A stretch of 64,000 nucleotides of DNA from Streptomyces aculeolatus (GTDB lineage: Bacteria; Actinomycetota; Actinomycetes; Streptomycetales; Streptomycetaceae): the NCBI RefSeq assembly GCF_020400605.1, contig NZ_JAINRD010000016.1:124001-188000 (forward strand), in the 5' to 3' direction. Each line of letters opens with the position of its first letter. Position 1 is the first letter of the stretch. Below the pieces are notes generated by a model. That model did no database searches. It saw nothing but the letters and a program-made list of their open reading frames with translations, and was not told the DNA's origin. Position numbers and translations under genes: made by a program. Shown here one piece after another: positions 53,501-60,152 of the stretch.

Positions 53501-54410
53501 GCCGGGCGCCGGGGGCGACGCCCTTGCGGGAGCCGCCGGAGCCGGCGCCGGTGCCGGCGACGGTGGCCGCGACGTGCGTGCCGTGGCCGAAGGCGTCGCC
53601 GGTGGTGGGGCTGTCGGAGAAGTTGCGGGCCTCGTCGACCTTGCCCGCCAGGTCCGGGTGTGCTGCGTCGACGCCGGTGTCGAGCACGGCGACGGTGACG
53701 CCCTTGCCGTCGGTGCCGCGCTGCCAGACCTCGGGGGCGCCGATCTGCGCCACGCTGCGGTCGAGCGAGGCGCTGACCTTGCGGTCCAGCCAGATCCGCG
53801 CGATGCCGCCGGCGAGCTTCGGCTCGGCCGCCGTCCTGGCGTTCTCGCGGTCGTCGTCGACGGCCTCCCAGAAGCGGCCGGCCTTGTCCTTCCCGGCCTC
53901 GACGGCGCGGGCGTTCAGGCTCGGCAGCGCGGCGCCCGCCCGCACTCCGGGCAGCTCCGCGGCGTCGGCGGTGCGGGCGCCCTTCGCGAACGACACGATC
54001 AGGGGGATCCGCTTGCTGTGCCCGTCGCCGAAGCCCTGCTCGACCAGTTCGCTGATGTTGAACAGGTCGCGGTCCAGGGCGCCGGTGCCGACGAACGGCA
54101 TCGCGTCGGAGGGGATGACGTGCAGGTCGCCGTCGATCTCCAGCTGCTCGAAGCCGCCGGCCGCGCTGCCGCCGTCGGCACCGCCGTCCCGTGGCGTCAC
54201 GGTGGCGGCCTGCCGGCCGTCGGGGAAGCGCTCGAGCCGTACGCGATCGCCCGTGACGAGCGTGACGACGCTGAGCGAGGAGCCGGCCGCCCGGTCCGTG
54301 ACCGCCGTGCCGCCGGGTGAGGCGGTTGCGTGGGTCGCGGATGGCGCCAGCGTGACCAGGAGCGCGCCCGCGGTGGCGAGCGCCGGCAGCTTTACTCGTC
54401 TTAGATGCAC
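50589..54410 (-). CDS. Very large secreted subtilisin-like (S8) protease
   Basis: 1273 residues from GTG 54410, chosen because M-H-L-R-R aligns with M-H-R-S-P of the sister protease; TTG 54416 would add two residues. The first codons (CTA, AGA, CGA, GTA) are rare for this GC content. Signal peptide to ~ATHA, propeptide with VVTLVTGDRVRL, S8 domain with Asp244 (AVLDTGVD), His276 (GHGTH) and Ser453 (SGTSMAAPH). A PA-like insert and repeats of beta-sandwich type follow over ~750 residues. The GCGACATGTCGC palindrome is 59 bp upstream. It probably shares regulation with the 45.8-49.2 kb protease. Confidence 0.93.
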   Translation of the reverse strand: MHLRRVKLPALATAGALLVTLAPSATHATASPGGTAVTDRAAGSSLSVVTLVTGDRVRLERFPDGRQAATVTPRDGGADGGSAAGGFEQLEIDGDLHVIPSDAMPFVGTGALDRDLFNISELVEQGFGDGHSKRIPLIVSFAKGARTADAAELPGVRAGAALPSLNARAVEAGKDKAGRFWEAVDDDRENARTAAEPKLAGGIARIWLDRKVSASLDRSVAQIGAPEVWQRGTDGKGVTVAVLDTGVDAAHPDLAGKVDEARNFSDSPTTGDAFGHGTHVAATVAGTGAGSGGSRKGVAPGARLLVGKVLGDDGFGSESQVLAGMEWAAGAGADVVNMSLGTDAPTDGTDALSLGLNRLTAETGTLFVASAGNSGPGSATVGSPGAADAALTVGAVDRDESLAGFSSRGPRVGDLAVKPDITAPGVDIVAARAAGTAMGTPVDDLYTAASGTSMAAPHVAGAAALIAQRHPDWTAQQLKDALVSTAKRHDDLTVYEQGGGRVDAARADAQQVYATGTLGFGGVDEGGEPVRREITYTNASDAPVSLRLDASLRAASGEPVPADAVGLPDGDTVEIAAGGTATVPVTLDPAGLRPGRYGGYVTATTGDTVAHTTIGAVREAPTRTVTLRGIDRAGEPAFVNPVTLFGEDDRYDVVKYIPAGKSLTVEVPEGDYFLHAVISDKIPGGSVDSLIVDPQLKVDRDLEVVLDAREANEVEIETPKPAVQEAVMSFYSHREFGSRSISHGHMEFSVDGRKLYVTPTDKARDGVFEVSSRWQLEAPMLTGTVRGTGSQRRADIEAVRLMGRSPAVDGTLRLPLVDAGAGTEADFAALAGDGADLSRAAVLVDGDSPQDEDAVRRAAAAGARHVIVISSEGSAGWSVWRPGGDRLPAVGAMVRHDVGQELRAVLAEGRATVELRGTPSSPYMYDVMQVAKQQVPERVVHRVTGSNTATVQTGYRDSGGNPWTKEQRFGWRPWMGTAINQYQRHVPTPHKRTEYVSAGDTIWRHNVHHRYTQDTMNPLAGGMIQEARSYRAGERVEETWFAPVVRPAIPRGVAGLTSYREGDQLTIRIPEFADSEEGHYSRLDGGEWSAPADKSSAVLYRDGEKLAEGRTAWGAFPAGGAGKGTYRLDLAVDRTTPEWRTGVSSRTSWSFAAERPAADEQDLLPLLQLDYDVPTDARGAAPGGRLVPIGITARHQDGLDGRRIKGMEVSTSLDDGTTWKKAVAMPWWDGSYRLWLLHPPVGDDGGFVSLRVKAWDDAGNRVEQTVKRAYALK

Positions 54411-54468
54411 AGGCAAAAGCTTTCGGCCCGGACGGGCCGGCTGTCACGATCTCTGCCGTGCCGGGCTT

Positions 54469-54480
54469 GCGACATGTCGC
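54469..54480. promoter_or_regulatory. Palindrome GCGACATGTCGC upstream of second S8 protease
   Basis: A perfect 12-bp palindrome 59 bp before the GTG start, with the same GCGAC-N2-GTCGC arms as the site 51 bp before the first protease. Candidate binding site of the LuxR-type regulator. Confidence 0.55.
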
Positions 54481-54529
54481 CTGTACGACAGCGGGCGCCC
54501 GGCAGCGGGAGGGCGGCCGGGTGCCGGTT

Positions 54530-55399
54530 TCAGCCCGGGCTGTACCAGTTGGCGGGGCCGTGTCCGGCGGGCTCGAAGTGGGCGAGCAGCGCGGCCAGTA
54601 CGGACGCGGGCCGCTCGACGGGCGCGAGGTGGCCGGTGCGGGGCAGCTCGACGAGGGCGGCGTCGGCGATGCCGTCGGCCAGCGCACGGGCGTGCGCGGG
54701 CGGGGTCGCCACGTCGTTCCGGCCGGCGACGACGAGCGTGGGGGCGGCGATGCGGGCGAGGTCCCGGCGCAGGTCGAGGGCGGCGAGGACGTCGCAGCAG
54801 GCGGCGTACGCGGCCGGGTCGGCGGCGCGCAGGCCGGCGGTCAGAGCCCGTACGGCCGGATCGCCGCCCTCCGCGAACTCCGGGGTGAACCAGCGCTCCG
54901 CGGCGGTGTCGGCGACCGGCCCGGTGCCCTCCGCCCGTACCAGGGCGGCCCGTTCGCGCCACCGGGCCGGCGGGCCGAAGCGGGCGGACGTGCAGACCAG
55001 GGCGAGGGAGTCGACGCGGCCGGGGTGGCGGGCGGCGAGCCAGGTGCCGACGGCGCCGCCCAGCGAGATGCCGGCGTAGCGGAACCGGGCGACGCCGAGG
55101 GCGTCGACGACGTCGAGGACGAGGCGGCCGAGTTGCGCGACGGTGCCGCCGGGGGCGAGCAGCCCGGCCCGCGAACGGCCGTGTCCCGGCAGGTCCCAGC
55201 GCACCACGCGGAACACCTGCGCGAGAGCCGGCGCCTGGGCGTCCCAGACGGCGGTGGTCGTGCCGAGGGACGGCCCGAGGACCAGGACGGGCCGGCCCTC
55301 GGGCCCTTCGACGCGGTGGTGCAGCCCGGGCCTCGCGGCGGCGCGGGCCCCGGCCGCGGGCATCCGGCTGCCGGTGCCGCCGCCGCGTACCCCGGTCAC
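54530..55399 (-). CDS. pcaD: 3-oxoadipate enol-lactonase (PcaD-like)
   Basis: A 289-residue alpha/beta hydrolase from GTG 55399 (GAGGA ten bases upstream). Alternatives: ATG 55444, which overlaps pcaG, or ATG 55363. LHHRVEGPEGRPVLVLGPSLGTTTAVWD is typical of PcaD; nucleophile Ser in AGISLGG, acid Asp in VAGRNDVATPP, His in RTGHLAPVE. It hydrolyses 3-oxoadipate enol-lactone to 3-oxoadipate. It ends without a fused PcaC (decarboxylase) domain, unlike the PcaL fusions of many streptomycetes. Fourteen bases behind pcaG. Confidence 0.9.
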   Translation of the reverse strand: MTGVRGGGTGSRMPAAGARAAARPGLHHRVEGPEGRPVLVLGPSLGTTTAVWDAQAPALAQVFRVVRWDLPGHGRSRAGLLAPGGTVAQLGRLVLDVVDALGVARFRYAGISLGGAVGTWLAARHPGRVDSLALVCTSARFGPPARWRERAALVRAEGTGPVADTAAERWFTPEFAEGGDPAVRALTAGLRAADPAAYAACCDVLAALDLRRDLARIAAPTLVVAGRNDVATPPAHARALADGIADAALVELPRTGHLAPVERPASVLAALLAHFEPAGHGPANWYSPG

Positions 55400-55412
55400 C
55401 CGCCGGCCGTCC

Positions 55413-55985
55413 TCAACGGGGCCCGGGAAGCGCGCGGATGTCAAGGAAGACCGTCTCCTTCCCGCCCTGGAGGTGCACGTCGAAGCGGTACGTCCGGTCC
55501 CCCTCGGCGTGCGCGAGCAGCGTCGCGCGCAGCTCCCGCGGCAGCCGGGCCACCGGGTCCCCGGCGGGCGGCGCGCCGAGGTAGGCGCGGGTGTACAGGT
55601 GGCGGGTCAGGCCGCGGGCGAAGACGCAGACGGCGAGGTACGGCCGCGCGGCCGGCGGCGGCAGCGTGCGCACCGACCAGTGGCCGTCCGCGTCGGTGGC
55701 CACGCGCGCGAAGCCGGTGAAGTCCGCACCGCCCGGGCCGGTCAGGCCGCCGGCGGCGGGGTCGCGGCGCAGCGATCCGGGCCGGCCGGCGGGCGAGCCA
55801 CCGGGGTCCGCCTGCCAGCACTCCAGCAGCGCGTCCGGCACGGGCTCGCCGGCGCCGTCGTACACGCGGCCGTGGACGGTGACGGTGTCCGGGTGCCCGG
55901 CCGGGGCGACTTCGCCGCCGCCGGGAAACGGCAGCGCGTGGCCGTAGAAGGGGCCCACGGTCTGGGACGGGGTGGGCGGCTCCAT
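55413..55985 (-). CDS. pcaG: Protocatechuate 3,4-dioxygenase alpha subunit
   Basis: 190 residues. TPSQTVGPFYGHALPF is the classic intradiol dioxygenase alpha-subunit opening, followed by the intradiol beta-sandwich (VHGRVYDGAGEPVPDALLECWQAD; FARVATDADGHWSVRTLPP). The alpha subunit lacks the full set of Fe ligands but builds the active site with PcaH. ATG shares one base with the pcaH stop (TGATG). Confidence 0.94.
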   Translation of the reverse strand: MEPPTPSQTVGPFYGHALPFPGGGEVAPAGHPDTVTVHGRVYDGAGEPVPDALLECWQADPGGSPAGRPGSLRRDPAAGGLTGPGGADFTGFARVATDADGHWSVRTLPPPAARPYLAVCVFARGLTRHLYTRAYLGAPPAGDPVARLPRELRATLLAHAEGDRTYRFDVHLQGGKETVFLDIRALPGPR

Positions 55986-56770
55986 CAGCGGGCGGCCTCC
56001 CCCGGCTCGGCCCAGGTGGCGGCGGGGCCGTCGAGGACGACGTCCCAGCGGTAGCCGAGGGACCACTCGGGCACGGACAGCGCCGGGTCGTACGCCGCCA
56101 CCAGCCGCGCCCGTGCGGCGGGGTCGGTGACGGACTGCAGGATGGGGTCGTGGGGGAAGAGCGGGTCGCCCGGGAAGTACATCTGGGTCACCAGGCGCTG
56201 GGTGAAGGCGCTGCCGAAGAAGGAGAAGTGGAGGTGGGCGGGGCGCCAGGCGTTCTCGTGGTTGCGCCAGGGGTACGCGCCGGGGCGCACGGTGGTGAAG
56301 CGGTAGGCGCCGTCGTCGTCGGTGAGGCAGCGGCCGGCGCCGGTGAAGTTCGGGTCGAGCGGCGCCGGGTGGCGGTCGCACGGGTGCGCGTACCGGCCGG
56401 CGGCGTTGGCCTGCCACAGCTCCACGAGCTGCCCGCGTACGGGCCTGCCCCGCCGGTCGCGTACCCGCCCGGTGACGGTGATCCGCTCGCCCAGCGGCTC
56501 GCCGGGGTGCTGCCGGGTCAGGTCGCCGTCCAGCTCGGTGACGTCGGTGCGGCCGAAGACGGGGCCGTGCAGCTCGGCGGCGTCGGGGTCGGCGAGCGGC
56601 AGCGGCGGGCGGTGCGGGTGGCGCAGGACGGTGCTGCGGTACGGGGCGAAGTCGCGGGGCGGGTGGTGCGGCGCGGGGGCGCCGGCGGCCACGGCGGCGG
56701 CGGTGGCGCGGTGGGCTTCGGCGATCTCGGCCGAGACCTGACGCTGCGTCAGGGGTGATCCGGCGGCCAC
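55985..56770 (-). CDS. pcaH: Protocatechuate 3,4-dioxygenase beta subunit
   Basis: 261 residues from GTG 56770, chosen for GGGAGG 11 bases upstream and because LTQRQVSAEI then falls at the N-terminus, as in PcaH. The non-heme Fe(III) ligands appear as Tyr in GRYAHP, Tyr in AYPWRNHENAWRPAHLHFS and the two His in that same stretch. It cleaves protocatechuate to 3-carboxy-muconate. First gene of the pcaHGD operon; pcaB, pcaC and pcaIJF are not present in this window. Confidence 0.93.
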   Translation of the reverse strand: MAAGSPLTQRQVSAEIAEAHRATAAAVAAGAPAPHHPPRDFAPYRSTVLRHPHRPPLPLADPDAAELHGPVFGRTDVTELDGDLTRQHPGEPLGERITVTGRVRDRRGRPVRGQLVELWQANAAGRYAHPCDRHPAPLDPNFTGAGRCLTDDDGAYRFTTVRPGAYPWRNHENAWRPAHLHFSFFGSAFTQRLVTQMYFPGDPLFPHDPILQSVTDPAARARLVAAYDPALSVPEWSLGYRWDVVLDGPAATWAEPGEAAR

Positions 56771-56905
56771 GGCTGCTGCAACCTCCCGGAGGCGGGGCGG
56801 GGGCCGGCGCCGGCGCGGTCCCCGGGGTCCGATCCGCGCGTGCGCCTGGCGCACGAGTGTTCACTTCGGGCTACCCGCCGAGTCTCCGCGCTCGCCCCGC
56901 GGGTG

Positions 56906-57814
56906 TCAACGCCCGTGCGCCGGCCGGGTGCTGCCTGCGGACCGGCCGGCGCGCCGCCCCTCGTGCTCGCGGTAGAGGTCCTGGAGCAGCGCGACCGCGG
57001 CGTGCGTGGCCGGGTGCGGGTCGTGGCGGCGCCAGACGAACTGCACCGCGACCGGCGGCGCGTCGCGTACGGGCCGGTAGACGATGCCGTCGCGCCGGTA
57101 CTGCGCCACGGTGCTCTCCGGGGTGATGCCGACGCAGCGGCCCGCGGCGATGTCCGCGAGCCAGTCGTCGACGTCGCGGGTGTACTCCACCGCGGGCCGC
57201 TCCGCCTCCGGCCACAGACCGGCGGTGGTGGTGCCGGTGCGGCGGTCGACGAGGACGGTGCGCTCGCGGACATCGGCGAGCAGCAGGCTCCGGCGGCGGG
57301 CGAAGGGGTCGTCGGCGGCCATGGCGCAGTAGCGGCGCTCGTGGCCGACGACGGCGTGGGCGTAGCGCCGCTCGTCGACGCCGGTGCGGACGATGGCCAG
57401 GTCGCACAGGCCCTCGGCGAGGCCGCCGGTGGCCGAGTTGGTACGGATCAGGTGCAGCTCCACGTCCGGGTGCCGGGCGGCCCAGCGGCGCTGGAACTCC
57501 GCGGTGTGCCGCCCGGCCGCCGACCAGGCGTGCCCGATGCGCAGCCGGGTGTGGCCGGTGGTGGCCTCGCCGACGAGGTCGTCCGCCTCGGCGAGCAGGT
57601 GCCGGGCGCGGGCGAGCACCTGGACGCCCGCGGTGGTCGGGCTGACGCTCCGGCTGGTCCGGTGGAGCAGCCGGACGCCGAGGATCCGCTCCAGCGCCAG
57701 CAGGGTGCGGGAGACCGCCGCCTGTGAGACGCCCAGGTCGATGGCGGCGTCGGTGAAGCTGCCGGTGTCCACGATGGCGACCAGGCAGCGCAGGTGGCGT
57801 AGCTCCAGATCCAT
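56906..57814 (-). CDS. LysR-family transcriptional regulator
   Basis: 302 residues from ATG 57814. N-terminal LysR helix-turn-helix (MDLELRHLRCLVAIVDTGSFTDAAIDLGVSQAAVSRTLLALE), then a periplasmic-binding-like effector domain (~90-290). The gene faces the EamA exporter with a T-N11-A motif between, and also precedes pcaHGD in the same direction with 135 bp between. It could therefore regulate either; LysR regulators usually act on the divergent gene. Confidence 0.93.
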   Translation of the reverse strand: MDLELRHLRCLVAIVDTGSFTDAAIDLGVSQAAVSRTLLALERILGVRLLHRTSRSVSPTTAGVQVLARARHLLAEADDLVGEATTGHTRLRIGHAWSAAGRHTAEFQRRWAARHPDVELHLIRTNSATGGLAEGLCDLAIVRTGVDERRYAHAVVGHERRYCAMAADDPFARRRSLLLADVRERTVLVDRRTGTTTAGLWPEAERPAVEYTRDVDDWLADIAAGRCVGITPESTVAQYRRDGIVYRPVRDAPPVAVQFVWRRHDPHPATHAAVALLQDLYREHEGRRAGRSAGSTRPAHGR

Positions 57815-57841
57815 GACTTCAGCGTATAGAACGCGCGGCAC

Positions 57842-57856
57842 ATGCATTTTGCGCAT
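57842..57856. promoter_or_regulatory. LysR-type T-N11-A motif between LysR and EamA genes
   Basis: ATGCATTTTGCGCAT is an ATGC-N7-GCAT inverted repeat containing T-N11-A (57843-57855), the general LysR recognition pattern. It lies 28 bp from the LysR start and 28 bp before the ATG 57884 of the transporter. The AT-rich centre is unusual for this region. Confidence 0.5.
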
Positions 57857-57883
57857 ACGAACCGGGGGCGCATGCTCCGTGCC

Positions 57884-58777
57884 ATGACCGCACAGCCGCA
57901 GCCCGCCACCGCCGTCCGGCCGCACGCCGGCCGCCCCGGTCAGGCGCGTCCCGCCGGCCGCGCGGCCGGAGTCGCGATGATGCTCGGCAGCGGGCTGTCG
58001 AACCAGACCGGCGCCGCCGTCGCCGCGCTGGCGTTCCCCGTCGTCGGCCCGGCCGGGGTGGTCGCCGTGCGGCAGTGGGTGGCCGGTGCCGTACTGCTGG
58101 CGGTGGGCCGGCCCCGGATGCGCACGTTCACACGCGCGCAGTGGTGGCCCGTGCTGGGGCTGGCCGCGGTCTTCGCGGTCATGAACCTCTCGCTGTACAC
58201 GGCGATCGGCCGGATCGGCCTCGGCCTCGCGGTGACGCTGGAGTTCCTCGGCCCGCTGGCCGTGGCGCTCGCCGCCACCCGCCGCCGCGCCGACCTGGCG
58301 TGCGCGCTGGCCGCCGGCGCGGCCGTCGCCGTCCTGAGCCGTCCGCGCCCCGCCGCCGACTACGCGGGCATCGCGCTCGCCCTGCTCGCCGCCGTCTGCT
58401 GGGCCTGCTACATCCTGCTCGGCCGCACCGTCGGCCGCCGGCTGCCCGGCGTCCAGGGCCCGGCGGCGGCAGCGGCCGTCTCGGCGCTGGCGTACGTCCC
58501 GGTCGGCGCCGTCGTCCTGGCCCACCGCCCGCCGAGCGCCGCGGCCCTCGGCTACGCCGTCACCGCGGGCGTGCTCTCCTCGGCCGTGCCGTTCCTCTCC
58601 GACCTGCTCGCGCTGCGCCGCGTGCCGGCCCGGCTGTTCGGCATGTTCATGAGCATCAACCCGGTGCTGGCGGCGCTCGTCGGCACGGTGGTGCTGGACC
58701 AGCGCCTCGGCCCGTACGAATGGACGGCGATCGCCGTGATCGTCACCGCGAACGCCGCCGTCGTCACCCGCCGCTGA
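57884..58777 (+). CDS. EamA/RhaT-family transporter
   Basis: 297 residues from ATG 57884; ATG 57872 is also possible and neither has a strong ribosome site. Ten hydrophobic segments in two EamA repeats, typical of drug/metabolite transporters such as amino-acid or threonine/homoserine exporters (RhtA-like: GLSNQTGAAVAALAFPVVGPAGVVAVRQW). The LysR gene opposite suggests induction by the exported or imported compound. Confidence 0.9.
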   Translation: MTAQPQPATAVRPHAGRPGQARPAGRAAGVAMMLGSGLSNQTGAAVAALAFPVVGPAGVVAVRQWVAGAVLLAVGRPRMRTFTRAQWWPVLGLAAVFAVMNLSLYTAIGRIGLGLAVTLEFLGPLAVALAATRRRADLACALAAGAAVAVLSRPRPAADYAGIALALLAAVCWACYILLGRTVGRRLPGVQGPAAAAAVSALAYVPVGAVVLAHRPPSAAALGYAVTAGVLSSAVPFLSDLLALRRVPARLFGMFMSINPVLAALVGTVVLDQRLGPYEWTAIAVIVTANAAVVTRR

Positions 58778-58909
58778 CGGGTGTGCCCCGGCCGATCGGT
58801 CGTGTACGACGCCTTGGCAGCCGGCCCGTACGGCGCCATGATCACCCCCGGCGGCCGGGCAGCGCGCCCGGTCACCAGGAGTGACGTGCACCAGCGAGAG
58901 GAGCGGCAC

Positions 58910-60025
58910 ATGTTTCGCAGGACATCGACGCTCGCGCGCGGCGCGCTGCTTGCCGCGGCGGTCGTGATCACCCCCATCACCGCACTCGGCGCGGCGGCCG
59001 CGCCGCAGGAGGGTACGGCCGCCGACCGGGCGCCGGCCGCGGCCGGCGGCAGCCGTACCGTCCAGGACCCGAAGGAGTCCGGCGACCCCAACACCTCCGA
59101 GCGGGTGCGCGACGTCGTCTTCGCCATCCACGGCGGCGCCGGCACCCTCAGGCGCGAGGACATGACCCCCGAGCTGGAGCGGGAGTACCGGGCCAAGCTC
59201 ACCGAGGCGGTACGGACCGGGCAGCGGGCGCTGGCGGACGGGGAGTCCGGCGTCGCGGCCGTCGAGGCGGCGATCAACGTGCTGGAGGACTCCCCGCTGT
59301 TCAACGCCGGCAAGGGCGCGGTGTTCACCACCGACGCGGAGAACGAGCTGGACGCGGCCATCATGGACGGCGCGACCCTGGACACCGGCGCGGTCACCGG
59401 GGTGACCCACATCAGGAACCCGATCTCGCTGGCGCGGGAGATGATGGAGAACTCCCGGCACGTGCTGATGAGCGGCGAGGGCGCGGAGCGCTTCGCACAG
59501 CACCGCGGGATGGACCTGGTGACCCAGGACTACTTCTTCACCGAGCGCCGCTGGGAGTCCCTGATGGCCGCCAAGGGCGGCGAGTCGGACTTCGACTTCG
59601 GCGAGACCGGCACGGTCGGCGCCGTCGGCATCGACGGCAACGGCGACCTGGCCGCCGGCACGTCGACGGGCGGCCTGACGAACAAGCCCGTCGGCCGCAT
59701 CGGCGACTCGCCGATCGTCGGCGCGGGCACGTACGCGAAGAACGGGAACATCGCGGCGTCCGCGACCGGCACCGGCGAGCTGTTCATCCGCGAGGCCGTC
59801 ACGCACACCATCTCCGCGCAGGTCGAGTACCTGGGGCGGTCGGTCTCCAAGGCGGCCGGGGCGGCGATCGACCGGACCGAGGTGCTCGGCGGCGACGACA
59901 CCGGCGGGGTGATCGCCCTGGACTCCCGAAAGAACCTTGCGTTCACCTTCAACACCTCGGGCATGTACCGCGGTTACGCCACCGCGGACGGCGAGATCGT
60001 GGTCAAGATCTTCGCCGACGAGTGA
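58910..60025 (+). CDS. Secreted isoaspartyl peptidase/L-asparaginase (Ntn-hydrolase)
   Basis: 371 residues from ATG 58910 (GAGAGGAG seven bases upstream). A signal peptide (~1-32, ALGAAAA) indicates export. The Ntn-hydrolase asparaginase 2 family follows: FAIHGGAGTL, FNAGKGAVFT, then the autocleavage site with nucleophile Thr235 in ETGTVGAV, and GTSTGGLTNKPVGRIGDSPIVGAGTYA. It should cleave itself before Thr235 and hydrolyse beta-aspartyl peptides or asparagine. Most homologues are cytoplasmic, so secretion is of note. Confidence 0.92.
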   Translation: MFRRTSTLARGALLAAAVVITPITALGAAAAPQEGTAADRAPAAAGGSRTVQDPKESGDPNTSERVRDVVFAIHGGAGTLRREDMTPELEREYRAKLTEAVRTGQRALADGESGVAAVEAAINVLEDSPLFNAGKGAVFTTDAENELDAAIMDGATLDTGAVTGVTHIRNPISLAREMMENSRHVLMSGEGAERFAQHRGMDLVTQDYFFTERRWESLMAAKGGESDFDFGETGTVGAVGIDGNGDLAAGTSTGGLTNKPVGRIGDSPIVGAGTYAKNGNIAASATGTGELFIREAVTHTISAQVEYLGRSVSKAAGAAIDRTEVLGGDDTGGVIALDSRKNLAFTFNTSGMYRGYATADGEIVVKIFADE

Positions 60026-60032
60026 CGGCCCG

Positions 60033-60062
60033 GGGCGGCGGGGGTCTTGTCTCCCGCCGCCC
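60033..60062 (+). terminator. 10-bp-stem hairpin after the asparaginase gene
   Basis: Perfect arms GGGCGGCGGG / CCCGCCGCCC with a 10-nt loop (GGTCTTGTCT), eight bases after the stop codon. It should reduce read-through into the arylsulfotransferase-like gene. Confidence 0.55.
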
Positions 60063-60152
60063 GCTGCACCAGCCTGGTGCCCGCCGTGCCGGCCGCGCCC
60101 GGTCCCCGCGACGGCCCGGACGGCGCCACCCCCCACCGGCCAGGAGGCTTCC

